A stretch of 64,000 nucleotides of DNA. Source: Tenrec ecaudatus (Eukaryota > Chordata > Mammalia > Afrosoricida > Tenrecidae). The position numbers and the translations under genes are program-made. Below, piece by piece: positions 22,847-33,500 of the stretch (positions within the stretch are counted from its first letter, which is position 1; the number at the start of each line of letters is the position of its first letter). The notes under the pieces are model-generated. The model saw nothing but the letters and a program-made list of their open reading frames with translations, was not told where the DNA came from and searched no databases. The stretch covers positions 7,196,758-7,260,757 of the forward strand of contig NC_134536.1 in the NCBI RefSeq assembly GCF_050624435.1, given 5' to 3'.

Positions 22847-22969
22847 GTAAGTGGACTTTTGCTGTCCGGCAGCACCCCCTTTTCTTGCTTGGGGACTCAG
22901 GTACCGAACTGGACAACTGGGTTCCATCGTGCTTGACATTGGGGTTCACATCTTCTCATGAGCAATACT

Positions 22970-23094
22970 AAGGAGCCCTGGTGGTGTCGTGGGTCACACG
23001 TTGGGCTGCTAACCACAAAGTCAGCAGTTCGAAATCACTAACCCTGTCCTCGGGAGAAACACTAGGCTTTCTACTCACGTAAAGAGTTACAGTC
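22970..23094 (+). repeat. AfroSINE 5' half, sense (split copy)
   Basis: aaggagccctggtggtgtcg to aaagagttacagtc. The 3' half continues at 23634 after an insertion. Confidence 0.9.
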
Positions 23095-23633
23095 CCATGC
23101 TTCTTTAAAACAAATAATAAAATAAAGAAGGAAAAGTAAAACTGAAATGGACTTGGAATCTGTGTTAGGCTGGGTTGACTAGAGAAACAAATCCAAGAAC
23201 ACTCATGAATGAGAGAACTTGATCAGGAGAAATAATTATATATCAAGGAAACATGCCACCCCTGTCCAGATCAAGTCCCTAAGTCCAAAACTAGTCCACA
23301 AATTCCTCTTCAGACCCACGCAGCCACATACACTGATGCAGAGTGCAGGAAGTTCACAGGCTGGTGGGTGCAGAGTTGTGTGGATCCAATGGCCGTGGCC
23401 GCCTCACAGGGCTTGCAGCAACTAGGTTCCACTATCAGGAAGGTGAAGGCAGAGAGGAGAGAGAGGGAGGTTCCCAGAACCCTCCTTATGAGAAGGCCAC
23501 ACCCACAGAGTTTTCCTCAGGCTGTGACCTGATTGACATGCGAAAATCCACCCCATACACTCCTATCCATCTTCAAGTTGACACGAAACTATGTAACTGC
23601 CAGAGTCGTTAGTGACAAACAGAAACAAACAAA
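23095..23633 (+). mobile_element. Unclassified afrotherian repeat (copy 1), nested in a SINE
   Basis: Inserted into the AfroSINE with a 10-bp duplication, agttacagtc (23085-23094) and agttacaatc (23634-23643), 9 of 10 identical. An A-rich left part precedes a block starting tgtgttaggctgggttgact agagaaacaaatcc and ending tgacacgaaactatgtaact, then an A-rich end (acaaacagaaacaaacaaaa), suggesting retroposition. The same block occurs at about 24385 and 28120. No protein is encoded. Confidence 0.8.
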
Positions 23634-23722
23634 AGTTACAATCTTAGAAATGTGCAGGGACACTTCTACCCTGTCTTATGGGGTCTCTATGAGTCAGAAC
23701 CAACTTCATAGCAGGGAGGCGG
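23634..23722 (+). repeat. AfroSINE 3' half, sense (split copy)
   Basis: agttacaatcttagaaatgt, ggtctctatgagtcagaacc, acttcatagcaggg; completes the copy begun at 22970. Confidence 0.85.
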
Positions 23723-23825
23723 TGATAGAACAGGCTAAGTGTTGGGCTAATGCCCCAGAAGTCGGCAGTTCAAGCCCATCAGCTGCTTCTCGGGAGAAGG
23801 ATGTGGCTGTCTGCTTCCAGAAAAA
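23723..23825 (+). repeat. AfroSINE head, sense
   Basis: gatagaacaggctaagtgtt, gtcggcagttcaagcccatc, cttctcgggagaaggatgtg; ends in an A-rich run. Confidence 0.75.
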
Positions 23826-23854
23826 AATTAATAAAGACCCAAAAATACCAAATA

Positions 23855-23985
23855 AAACCCATGGCCCTCAATTTGATTCTGACCCACAGTGACCCTGTAT
23901 TAGGTTTCTGACACCACAAATCTTGATAGTCTTTCAACTGCCCTCCACGGGGCTACCGTTCCAGTACCTGACCCCACAGTGACAC
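23855..23985 (-). repeat. AfroSINE fragment, reverse, decayed
   Basis: ccatggccctcaatttgatt ctgacccacagtgaccctgt matches the reversed SINE 3' end; the remainder is diverged. Confidence 0.5.
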
Positions 23986-24384
23986 CGAGGCTTATGTATA
24001 GTTTTGTATCCAGTATCTTGTTTAAAAAAACAAACAACAAAAAGACCCCAACCCTCTTCTTGTGAATTGGGTGACTGTTTCCAGTTCAGATCAGTCTCCG
24101 GTTCAACAGTCATGCATGTTCTGCTCCATGCCGTTGATTGCTGTCTCCTGGGTGTGGTGGCGTGATGTGACGTGATGTGACGTCACTCCCTCCCTGTGCT
24201 GGATGTTTCTATCTCTCCTCCTTTCCTAACCGCTCTGCACTTTGAAGAGTGTGATGGGTTACGCCTTGGCTTTCCTCCTTATGCCTCCACGGCTGACTTG
24301 ATATCTGTGTGTGTACTAAAACATATTTCTGGGAACAAAGCCAGTGAAGTAGCTATGTTTCCCTGTTCTGAAGACCTGAGGCAG

Positions 24385-24880
24385 AAGTGTGTTAGTCCGG
24401 GTTGACTAAAGAAACAAATTGATAGACACTCAAATGTGCGTCAATTATATAAATTGAGAAAATAGGATCCCGTCCAGTCCACATCAAGTCCATCAGTCTG
24501 CTGTTACCCCATATGTCCGATACCAGTCTGTAAATTCCTCTTCAGACTCACACAGCCATGCAATGATGCCGAATGCAGGAAGATCACAGGTGGAAAGTCT
24601 TGTGGATCCAGTGGCGGTGGAAGCATCTCTGTGCTGGCGTGGGTCTCTACTTGGTTCCTCCAGCTCCAGGACTCTGGCTTTATCAGCGTAGCTCCATGTG
24701 GCTTGTCAACAGGAAGACTAAGCAGAGAGCCTATCTGGTCTCCAGGGAGCTATTTATCTCCTTGGAGCTTCCAAATGAGGTCATCAAGCTGCGACCTGAT
24801 TGACAGGCTAGACTCCACCCCTTCACAAATTGACAGATTATGTAACCACCACAAGGATTCTCAGTTTTGTGAGTTTCTTC
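24385..24880 (+). mobile_element. Unclassified afrotherian repeat (copy 2)
   Basis: gtgtgttagtccgggttgac taaagaaacaaattg at the left, ccgtccagtccacatcaagt in the middle, and 'gacctgattgacaggctaga' plus 'tgacagattatgtaaccacc' at the right: same order as copy 1. Confidence 0.8.
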
Positions 24881-25034
24881 TGAGAGACGCCTCCTCAAAA
24901 TACCTTTTTTGAAGCCAAGTCATGGCCAGGAATGATTAATAACAGGATCATTTTCCCGTCCAGGAAGAAAGAAAGGGTATGTGACGTCTTTTCGGCTTGA
25001 CTGGGACAACAATGGGTTACCGCCTGGTTCGTGG

Positions 25035-25390
25035 TGTGAAGTGCTGTCGAGTGAGTGGATGCTAGCTCATGGCGACCCTGTGGGCAGCAGACGGAAACAC
25101 TGCTCCGCCCGGCACCATCTTCACAATTGTTGCCATGTTTGAGCCCTTGCGGTGGCCCCTACTCAGTCCATCTCCAGAAGGGTTGTCCTCTTGTTCAACA
25201 ACCTCTTTTTCAAGCACGACGACATTCTCCAGATACTGGCCCACGTCTCGCCCTCTTCACCTCCAAGGAGCATTCCCGGCTGTCCTGCCCAAACATCTTG
25301 GTTCATTCTTCCGGCAGTCTGTGGTACCGGGTATTCTTCTCCGGCATCCTTATGCAAATGCATCTTTCCTATTCCTCGGCCAGTTGGAAG
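25035..25390 (-). mobile_element. RTE (BovB-like) LINE 3' region, reversed
   Basis: aagtgctgtcgagtgagtgg, aacactgctccgcccggcac catcttcacaattgttgcc, ctccaaggagcattcccggc, cagtctgtggtaccgggtat. Antisense RTE end with no intact frame. Confidence 0.8.
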
Positions 25391-25790
25391 TAGGCTTTGC
25401 TGACATGCCAGCCTCTCCTTCAAAGTCTCCTTTGTAGGCAGCTAGTGATTTGCCTGGGATCTTCCAAGTGGTTTCAGGACGTGCCTGTCCTTGCAGCGTG
25501 AAAATGCCAGTAGCTGTGGAGCAGGAGACCCTGTGCTGTAGCAGGAAGCCGGCTGGCCTTAGAGTCACGTGAGAGTCCAGCTGGATTCCTTGATGGCTTT
25601 GGGACCATGAGTGGTGACACCGGCCACTCTCTGTCGCTTCGTGCATGCTGCTCACCTGAGTGATGCTATGTCTAACCCTCATGACTTGGTCACCTGCGTT
25701 TTCTAAGTCAACTCCCCAGCCTTAGCTTGGTTAAAGCATTTTTCCAAGGACCGCTGTTAGCAAGTCCAATGCCAAGGTGTCTGCTGTGCC

Positions 25791-25943
25791 TAGGCACCCT
25801 GGTGGCATAGTGCCAATGAGCTGGGCTGTCAACTGCAAGGTCAGCAGCTCCTCGGTCTCCAAAACCCACCACGGCAGTCTACCCTGCCCTCTAGGGTTCC
25901 GAGGCGTTGCCATTAACTCGATGGCAGTGAGTTTGGTTTGCGC
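25791..25943 (+). repeat. AfroSINE, sense, internally deleted
   Basis: taggcaccctggtggcatag to ctcgatggcagtgagtttgg tttg, with the middle block shortened. Confidence 0.85.
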
Positions 25944-26477
25944 GGACTCTTGCCCACTGGAAAGTTTTGGAGGAAAAGTTGCAGGGGATCCTGACCTGTC
26001 TGACACCAGGACGCATGACAGGGAACAGACTCCCGACACCGCTCCCAGCTGGCAGCCTCTAGGGTTTGTACTCAGGGCCTCCTTCTGGCCAAGAACTGAG
26101 CAGGAAGGAAGGACCCAAGCAGAGAAGTTTGGAGAAGCCCACAGGGCATCCAGAGGATGATGACGGAGGGGAGATAGACATGCAGACGGGAAACAGAGGT
26201 GCCCCATTAATACACCTGGAGGAGACGCAGAACCTGAAGAGGCGGGAGAGACAGCTGTGAGGAGGGAGGGACACAGACATCAAGTGCAGGCTCAAACCCA
26301 GGACCATCTGGGAGTCTCACTACCAAGTCTTTTGGAGCCATGGTCTTTGTACAACTCCAAGCCCAACTGAATACTGTCTCTTCCTAGGTGTGCTGGTAAG
26401 CAGATAGTTACAGAGCAGGAGGGCCTATGGCCTATGGCTTTGTCTCCAACTTTAATCTCTTAAAGGACTACTACTAT

Positions 26478-26496
26478 AGAGTAGTAGTAGTAGTAG
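26478..26496. repeat. (GTA)n short tandem repeat
   Basis: agtagtagtagtagtagac preceded by its inverse (actactactata), so the locus can fold on itself. Confidence 0.8.
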
Positions 26497-26727
26497 ACCT
26501 GGCGGAGCAGGTCTAGGTGGGATATCAAATGGAAGGTGACAGGATCCACCAGCTTCAAGCTCAAGTGATGTCTGTACAAGCAGCGTGGCAAAGCAGGTCT
26601 CGAAGGATCCTCAAGCACTAGCAACACGATCCATTGGTTGGCCTGGCCCACAGGTCCTGTAGCTCACAGTTTGGAGCAAAAGACTAGCTACAGCAGCACA
26701 CACTCCCCAGCACGCTCCATTCACCAG

Positions 26728-26768
26728 AGAGAGAGAGAGAGTGTGTGTGTGTGTGTGTGTGTGTGTTG
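26728..26768. repeat. (GA)n(GT)n compound microsatellite
   Basis: Five to six GA units followed by about 13 GT units, then a G-rich stretch. Confidence 0.9.
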
Positions 26769-26956
26769 GTGGGGGGCGGGCCTTGCAGAGCCATTTATCT
26801 CTGCCCTCCAATCAAACTGCAACCTGATTAATCCCACATGTTCTTATTGGCCAGTTGGGCACCAGAACCCTAACGATTACAGGGAGTCTCTCAACCTTTG
26901 CCTAGGCCCATCCTAGCACCCCATTCACTGGGAGCAGGTGTGGATGGTTCTTATGT

Positions 26957-27166
26957 AGCCTGCCCGGTGGCATAATGAGTTATGATTTGGGCTGGTTACC
27001 ACTAGGTCAGCAGTTCGAAACCACCAGCCATTCCATAGGAGAAAGACGGGCTTCTCTCTTCCCATAAAGAGTTCCAGTCTTGGAAACCCACAGGGGCAGT
27101 TCTACCCTGTGCTATAGTGTCGCTCTGAGTTGGAATTAACTCGACGGCTGTGAGTTGAGAGTTTGA
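26957..27166 (+). repeat. AfroSINE, full length, sense
   Basis: agcctgcccggtggcataat to tcgacggctgtgagttgaga. First arm of an inverted pair with 27167-27364. Confidence 0.9.
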
Positions 27167-27364
27167 GTCTCTGCCATCGAGCCGATGCCGACTCACAGTG
27201 ACCCTGTAGAACAGGGTAGAACTGTCCCTGTGGGTTTCCGAGACTGGAACTCTGTACAGGAGTAGAAAGCCTCGTCTCTCTCCAGCTGAGCAGCTGGTAG
27301 TTTCGAACTGCTGACTTTACAGTTAGAAGGCCAATATGTAACCCACTAGGTCACCAGGACTCCT
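27167..27364 (-). repeat. AfroSINE, full length, reverse
   Basis: gagtctctgccatcgagccg atgccgactcacagtgacc to ctaggtcaccaggactcct. Directly abuts the preceding sense copy. Confidence 0.9.
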
Positions 27365-28117
27365 TGGGGGTAGTAGATGGCCGGTAACAACAGCCATCAT
27401 CTAGGTGCTGATCGCGGGCTGGGCATTCTGAGACCTACTTTATGTTGGAAACTGGGTCACTCAAGGGGCTCATGCATATAGTCTGAGAGCCAAGGCTGCA
27501 GATCCTGGTTCCTCTTTACTTATCTGCTTCTTCCGTGAGGTAGTTAGCAGAGGCCCGGCAGGTTGCATAAGATCCTGTTTGTCAATCCTCTGGGCTGTTA
27601 GGCTGAGGGGAAACACTCCTCACACGGCAGCTGCTTTCATCCATGTTCATCTGCTGGGAGAATTGTGTCTCGGGGGTCAGTGCCGGGGCCATCCGGGATG
27701 CTCCCCACCGGCCTTTAGGAAGCCAGATGCCCTCGGCTTTGCCATTGATCACTGCATGCCAAGCCCCCACCCTCAGCGCTTTAAGACAGCAAATGTGTGT
27801 ACTCTCCGTTTTGGCCGTCCGGCCGGGAATAGAGAGAGTGACATCCCATCTGAAGACACGGTGTGGTTGTCGGTCAGACCCCCGGCTCGTGCATGTGTTT
27901 CTGTCATGGCTGCCCCTCTGAGTGCTGCTCTGGTCAAGAGGTTGGCTTTAAGGAGCGTGTCACAGCGTGTCACAGTTCTGGCAAGGGGCAGTCGGACTCT
28001 AGGGTGTTGGCCACATCAGTTCCTTCTGAGCACTCTCTGAAAGAACTGGCTCATGCCCATGTCTGAGCATCTAGTGGCTCCCGCATTCCGTGCAGCTCCG
28101 TTGAGTCTAGTCAATGA

Positions 28118-28625
28118 ACTATCCCTGTATTCGTCCAGGGTGACTAGAGAAAAAAATTCAGTGATACTCATATATGTGAAAGAGAGAATTTTATATCATG
28201 AAGCAATGATGTGTCAAGAAAACACCAGCCCAGTCCAGATCAAGTCCATAAGTCCCATATTAGCCCATGAATTCCTCTTCAGACTCACACACACATGCAG
28301 TGACTGAATGCAGGTGGAAAGTCCTGTGGGTCCAGTAACAGTGGACGCATTTCCAGGACTCTGGCTGCCATCAAAGTGGCTCCATGTGGCTTGTCAACAG
28401 AAATGTGTAGCAGAGAGTGTGTGTCCTACCTCTGGGGAGGAAGACAGGTGTTCCCAGAATCCTCAGGAGATGGCCATGTTCACACAGGCTAGACTGCAAT
28501 CCCCATGTGTGACTCTTCTGATTTATAAGACACCACTCAGAAGAGATTAGGACCAAGTACCCCCCCCCCCATGCTGATATTAGTCCCCACCCAGGTGGCA
28601 ATCACAGGAAATGACTGTCCATATA
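28118..28625 (+). mobile_element. Unclassified afrotherian repeat (copy 3)
   Basis: ctgtattcgtccagggtgac tagagaaaaaaattc; the cagtccagatcaagtccata block; tccatgtggcttgtcaacag. Includes a C run at 28560-28571. Same order as copies 1 and 2. Confidence 0.75.
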
Positions 28626-28738
28626 GGCCTCTGGAGTGAGTGATAACTCTTCTTGTTTTCTAGTAAGTTCTCCCCACAGGCAAAGGAATCGGCCCGTCAG
28701 CACTGGTCGTGACCCCTGTGTCCTTCCCTGTCTCTCAG

Positions 28739-28900
28739 TCCTCCAAGGTCCTGGCCAAGAAGGAGCTGGCCTACCTGCCTATCATCGGCTGGATGTGGTA
28801 CTTCCTGGAGATGGTTTTCTGCAAGCGCAAGTGGGAGGAAGACCGCAAGACTGTCCTCAACAGCCTGCTCAATCTCCGTGATTACCCCGAGAAGTTCTTC
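28739..28900 (+). CDS. AGPAT4: AGPAT4 coding exon 3 of 8, residues 117-170
   Basis: Acceptor cctgtctctcag|tcctccaagg, donor aagttcttc|gtacgt, 162 nt, phase 0 both sides. Encodes SSKVLAKKELAYLPIIGWMW, then YFLEMVFCKRKWEEDRKTV and ...LRDYPEKFF. The KELxxxPxxGW element is the family's motif II, implicated in substrate binding. Because both boundaries are phase 0, skipping this exon would keep the frame but lose motif II. Confidence 0.97.
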
Positions 28901-29647
28901 GTACGTGAGGGCCAGCTCACCCCACAGCCCCCCAACGTCACCAACGCCCACACCCATTGAGGGTCCCATCCTCATGTGGGCCTGGCACCTCCCCTACCTT
29001 CCTGTGGGCTCTCTAGCTGAATATGTTTGGGTGACTCTCTCTCTCTGTCACACACACACTCACAGTCTCTGTGCTGCACGCACCCTCCTGACACACACTC
29101 TTATCCACAGCCTCACAATAGGCCTTCCCACACATGCAGTTTCCCACACAGCCTCTCCCCAGACACAGCTTCTCATGCACACACCCTCCCACACGCTCTC
29201 GCTCTCACATATCACTTCTTACTCACTGTCTCTCAATCCCATACACACACGCACCGACTCTAATACAGCCTTTCACGCAGACTTAGCCTCTTTCACACTC
29301 ACACACACCGTCCTCTTTTTCAGCTCACACCACGGTCTCATGCACCTGAGCTCCACACCATCTCTCTCTCTCTCTCTCTTAGACACACACACACACAATC
29401 ACCCCTACTTCCCAGCATCGCAGATAGGAAGCCCTAGGTGTCAGAAGCCTCCGAGAAGTGTGAATGTGGAGCAGGGACCCCCAGAGGGCTGCCCTGGGCT
29501 GTGGTGGCTCAGAAGGCAGCAGGCCCCTCTGGCGGACAGTGGGAGGAATGGGGGAGGGGGAGGGCTAGTGCAGGTGCTTCTGGGAGAGGGCAGGGGGCTG
29601 GGGGCAGGAGGGGCCAGCGGTGACAGTAACACAGCCCTGCCCTGCAG
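28901..29647 (+). other. AGPAT4: AGPAT4 intron between coding exons 3 and 4
   Basis: GTACGT donor, CCCTGCAG acceptor. The middle (29030-29400) is a pyrimidine-rich CT/CA low-complexity tract; the rest is unremarkable GC-rich sequence. Confidence 0.9.
29030..29400. repeat. CT/CA low-complexity tract
   Basis: Interspersed (TC)n, (CA)n and CACACT units. The 258-residue open frame crossing it is a composition artefact (Ser/Thr/His/Leu repeats), not a gene. Confidence 0.9.
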
Positions 29648-29801
29648 TTCCTGATCCACTGCGAGGGGACGCGGTTCACGGAGGTGAAACACCAAATCAG
29701 CATGCAGGTGGCCAAGACCAAGGGGCTGCCAGGCCTCAAGCACCACCTGCTGCCCCGCACCAAGGGCTTCGCGGTCACGGTGCGGAGCTTGAGAAATGTA
29801 G
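29648..29801 (+). CDS. AGPAT4: AGPAT4 coding exon 4 of 8, residues 171-222
   Basis: Acceptor ccctgcag|ttcctgatcc, donor aatgtag|gtaagg, 154 nt, ends phase 1. Starts FLIHCEGTRFTEVKHQISMQ; EGTR (residues 176-179) is acyltransferase motif III, whose Arg contacts the phosphate of lysophosphatidate. It continues GLPGLKHHLLPRTKGFAVTV RSLRNV. The PRTKGF element is conserved across AGPAT3, 4 and 5. Confidence 0.97.
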
Positions 29802-30954
29802 GTAAGGACTGCTACGCTGCCCAGACGCTAACACCCGTGCCCAGGGACCTGCATGCAGGCGGAGTAGACAGCGCCGCCCTCTGCTGCCCGGTGCCGGGAT
29901 CGCAGGTCTGGGCTGAAGGTGCTGGACTGTAGCCCAGGTTGGTGCAGCCCTAAAATAGGGGGGGTGGTATAGGGGGACTCGTAGGCCCTGTGGTCAGGGC
30001 CGCTGAGCTCGGGGCCCTCGATTCCTGCAGGTGAGATGACAAGGTGGAGCAGAGAGTGGCTGCTAGACCCCAGTCCCAGCTTCCCACCCTGTGAGGCTCT
30101 CTGCCTGTTCTAGCCTCCTCTCCTGAGCTCAGCACCATCACCCAGGCTGAGTCCTCCCAGACAGTCCCCACGCAGCCCCACCCTGTCCCCATCTCTGGAC
30201 AGCTGCCTGCAGGGGCCACTCCCTCGGCGGGCCGGGGCTGGCTGTAGGGGCCCACGGCAGGGAACCCCGGAGCAGGGGCCATTAGTCCCCTGACCTTTGT
30301 CCCCTGAGGCTAGGAGAGCAGGCCCAGGACAGCCACCGGCCACCCTTCTCCCACTCCAAGGCAGCCCCAGATTAGGGACCTAGGGAAGGAGGCCCTGGAA
30401 TGAGCTTCTAGGGAAGGAAGATGTTCTAGACTCTTCACCTCCCATTGCACACGGGGGATGCTCCGCACCCCTGAGCCCAGGCCTGGAACCAGCCCTGCTC
30501 CTTCATGGCACTGGCTGCCCCTTTTGGGAATGTGCCATGGCCTTCTCCTGGCAGCTGCTGTCCAGCTTCTGCTTGCCCATGGTCACCCTTGCCCCAACAC
30601 CAGCCTCTCGGGCACTGTCCTTCCTGTAGCCCCCTCACAAGCACACACAGGCAGTGCCTATTGTCCGCCAGTTCTCCTGTCCGGCCGAGCAGGCAGGTTC
30701 TGGAAAGACAGCTGCTCATTCAGCTTGCAGAGCCAGGGCCCTAAGGTGCCTCTCATAGGGACCTGTGTCCCCAAAGGCCTTAAGTCTGCCAGCCTCTTTG
30801 AGCCTGGATTTATCCCAGGGACCAGGGGTCGCCCGCTGCCCCATCTGCATGCCTGACCCTGGTAACCATATCAAAGGATGCCCACTTGTCTCTTGGCCTC
30901 ACACTCTGCCCCCTCCCATGATGCAGCAGGGTCAGAGGCAGCAAGGGTTGTCGG

Positions 30955-31105
30955 TTCAGACCTAGCCCGGAATGCCAGCCTCACCCTCTTGCTGTGTGAT
31001 CCTAGGCAAATTCTTTCACCGCTCTGATCTTAGGTTTGCCCTTGGGGTGGGGGGTGCGATGAGGATTGAAAGACAAAATACAGTAAAGCACAATGCCCGG
31101 TGGGG
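30955..31105 (+). repeat. MIR SINE
   Basis: ttgctgtgtgatcctaggca aattctttcaccgctctgatc, then gatgaggattgaaagacaaaatacagtaaagcacaatgccc. This matches the MIR core and the '...gtaaagcgcttagaacagtgcc' end. Confidence 0.7.
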
Positions 31106-32432
31106 ATCGGGAACTAACCAGATGATGGCGGGGTCTGATGGGCCCTTGACTGCTGCCAGGTTTATCTTGCCTCTGATGGGGGATGTCCAGCTTCTGCTGT
31201 GGCATTCAGGCCCGGTTCATGGCCCCCGGGGGGTGACAGGAGACTGATATTTGCCTGTGGGCACCAGGGGGGAGGCTTCCAGTCTGCGGGCTGCCCCTGC
31301 TCTCCCTGCCTTCCCAGTGGGAACATATATACCGCACCAGGTCTGTCCTAGAGACTGTACACTCCCCTGCACTGCCAGCCTACCGGTAAGTTCTGGGTTG
31401 CCAACAGTCTGCAGCTGGGCAGCTACAGGCTCAGAGCCAACCCCGCCCTGCCCTGCACAGTCCCGCCAGTGGGCTCACTGGGAGGCGCTTCTTGGGGTCT
31501 CTTCTGAAAGTGAGCCAACATGCAAACCACTGGTTTGTCAGCCACTCCTGGGGAACCCTGACTTGTTAACCAAAGCAACTGCCTCCTTTTGGCCCTGAGC
31601 TCTGGGTAAGAGGGGGTTCTGGGGGGACTCTGGAAGTAGATGGCCTATGCATCCTTCTTGTAGCCAAAACCCACCCTGCCCACCACCTTCCCTATAGGCC
31701 TGCACAAGGCATGTCCACTAGCAAGAAGGGGGACGTCTTGGTAACACAGTGCCCTCAGCCAGCTCAGCCCAATGCCCTGGGTCCATGCCAGCCACCCACC
31801 ATCTCAGCCAGCATCGAGGGACGTGTTTCTACTCCCACGTCGCAGGGAAGAGGCTGCTGCTTACTGAGGCAGAGTGGCAGCAGCTCCTGATTCTCCTGCA
31901 CACTGACCCCCTCCCCTCCCTTGCCCTGCCTGCAACACAGCCCAGGAAGCGGCTGTCTGTGTCCCCTGTGCAACCGTCCGGCCTGCCACTCAGTCAGCTT
32001 GCACTGGCTGTGGAATTTTGCCCGGCTTTTCTGTTTGCTCCCAGAAGGACTCACTGCTGCGTAAACCCATCCACCACCCAGACGGCTTGTTTCTCAGCCA
32101 CGTTCCAACTGCCTACACTTCCAAGTCCTTAAGGAATTCCCGGCTGATATCCAAGCCCTCTGGGTAGCGATCGGATTGTTCTCGGGAGGATGGGCGCTCA
32201 CAGGGTAGTTGTTATGATGTGTTCAGGGACGCATCTTCAGCAAGTTTGCCGTGGACGGGGTCAGGGTGGGCAGTACCAGCCCCTGGAGGGTGCTGGAACA
32301 ATGGGGGAGCAAAAGCAGATACCCACACTTTATCCTGGGTTATGCGCTACAGTGTAAATGTTTTCCATTGCTGGGGGGGCACTGAACCCTTTTTTTCCCC
32401 TACAATGCGGGGGTTGGTGGCTACTGCCTGAT

Positions 32433-32632
32433 AAGGAGCAGGGGTGGCATCATGGTTACTCAGTAGCCTTCGATCCACAAGGTCGGCAGTTTGAAACCGC
32501 CAGCAGCTCTCCAGCAGAAAGACGGGACCTTCTACTCTCACACACAGTTGCAGTCTTGGAAACCCAGAGGGTCAGTTCTGCCCTGCCCTGCAGGTCCTAT
32601 GGGTCGGCCCTGACTCGGTGTCAGTGAGTTAT
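32433..32632 (+). repeat. AfroSINE, full length, sense
   Basis: aggagcaggggtggcatcat to ctgactcggtgtcagtgagt; all blocks present. Confidence 0.9.
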
Positions 32633-32940
32633 AGACTGATCGATCTTGCTGTCCAGATTTGTTGACCATGGTGGGCGGGGCGTCTGGGAAAGCTGTGACC
32701 AGTGCTTGTAGCACCTCAGGTCCACACGTCCTGCTGCTTCAGGCGGAGTCCAGCGCCGCGAGGCCTGCGGTCACCACCCTGTGGCTTTCTGGTGGCAGCG
32801 GGAGGCACATTGCTCCACAGGGAATACTTGGGCCACTGAGTAGCCGCCCCCATGAACAGATCGCCCTGTGTGGTCTATCTACAAGATGCAGTCGGGTCCG
32901 CACGCTACATACTGGTCTGTATTTATTTTATCTTTTATAG

Positions 32941-33043
32941 TTTCAGCTGTATATGACTGTACACTCAATTTCAGAGACCATGAAAACCCAACCCTGCTGG
33001 GGATCCTCAATGGGAAGAAATACCACTCGGACTTTTACGTGAG
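32941..33043 (+). CDS. AGPAT4: AGPAT4 coding exon 5 of 8, residues 222-256
   Basis: Acceptor tttatcttttatag|tttcagctgt, donor acgtgag|gtaagt, 103 nt. Encodes VSAVYDCTLNFRDHENPTLL and GILNGKKYHSDFYVR. The YDxTLNF segment is typical of the LPAAT gamma/delta/epsilon subgroup. The exon ends phase 2; Arg256 is completed by the next exon. Confidence 0.97.
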
Positions 33044-33330
33044 GTAAGTCGGCTCGGCTCCAGGGGCAGGAAGCCACAAGCGGGCTGTGAGACCTCCTTC
33101 CAGGGGCGTCTGGGCCTCGTCTCCTGGTGTGCCATCTGCGTTGACTCATTCATATCATCATCTGAGACCCAGCCCGTGGTGTGGCTTGTCACTGTCCCGT
33201 TCTTAGAACCCAGCTTGCGCGGGACCCATGGCAGGCACTGGGCTTCGAGCTTGAATGGGAAGCGCCTTTCGTTGGCCCCTTTGCCCTCTGTGGAAGATGT
33301 GTCTGCTCTGTAGGAATGGACTTGGAGCCA

Positions 33331-33500
33331 CCAAGCCAAACCCACTGCCAGTCCCAGCTCATAGTGACCCTAGAGGACAGGGCAGAAGTGACCCCAAGGT
33401 TTCCCAAGGCTGTGAGGTCTTCCCGGGAGCAGCAGCCGTCTTGGGGTGGATTCGAACCCCTGACCAACACTTACCCCACGTGCCTGCAGCCTCCTCAGAC
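33331..33500 (-). repeat. AfroSINE, reverse orientation
   Basis: ccaagccaaacccactgcca gtcccagctcatagtgacc to gtggattcgaacccctgacc; the terminal head is decayed. Confidence 0.85.

Larger units (their letters stand above)
22847..28738 (+). other. AGPAT4: AGPAT4 intron between coding exons 2 and 3
   Basis: The largest intron fully inside the gene (5.9 kb). It holds SINEs, three copies of an unclassified repeat of about 500 bp, an RTE fragment and microsatellites. Nothing is recognised in 25390-25785, 25950-26460 and 27370-28110. Confidence 0.9.
29802..32940 (+). other. AGPAT4: AGPAT4 intron between coding exons 4 and 5
   Basis: GTAAGG donor, TTTTATAG acceptor. Mostly GC-rich sequence without recognisable repeats from 29.8 to 30.9 kb and from 31.1 to 32.4 kb, apart from a MIR-like element and one AfroSINE. 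Confidence 0.9.

Noticed and set aside
28878-29654. 258-residue + strand open frame
   Set aside because: Composed of Ser/Thr/His/Leu from a CT/CA low-complexity tract, and overlaps AGPAT4 exon ends and an intron.
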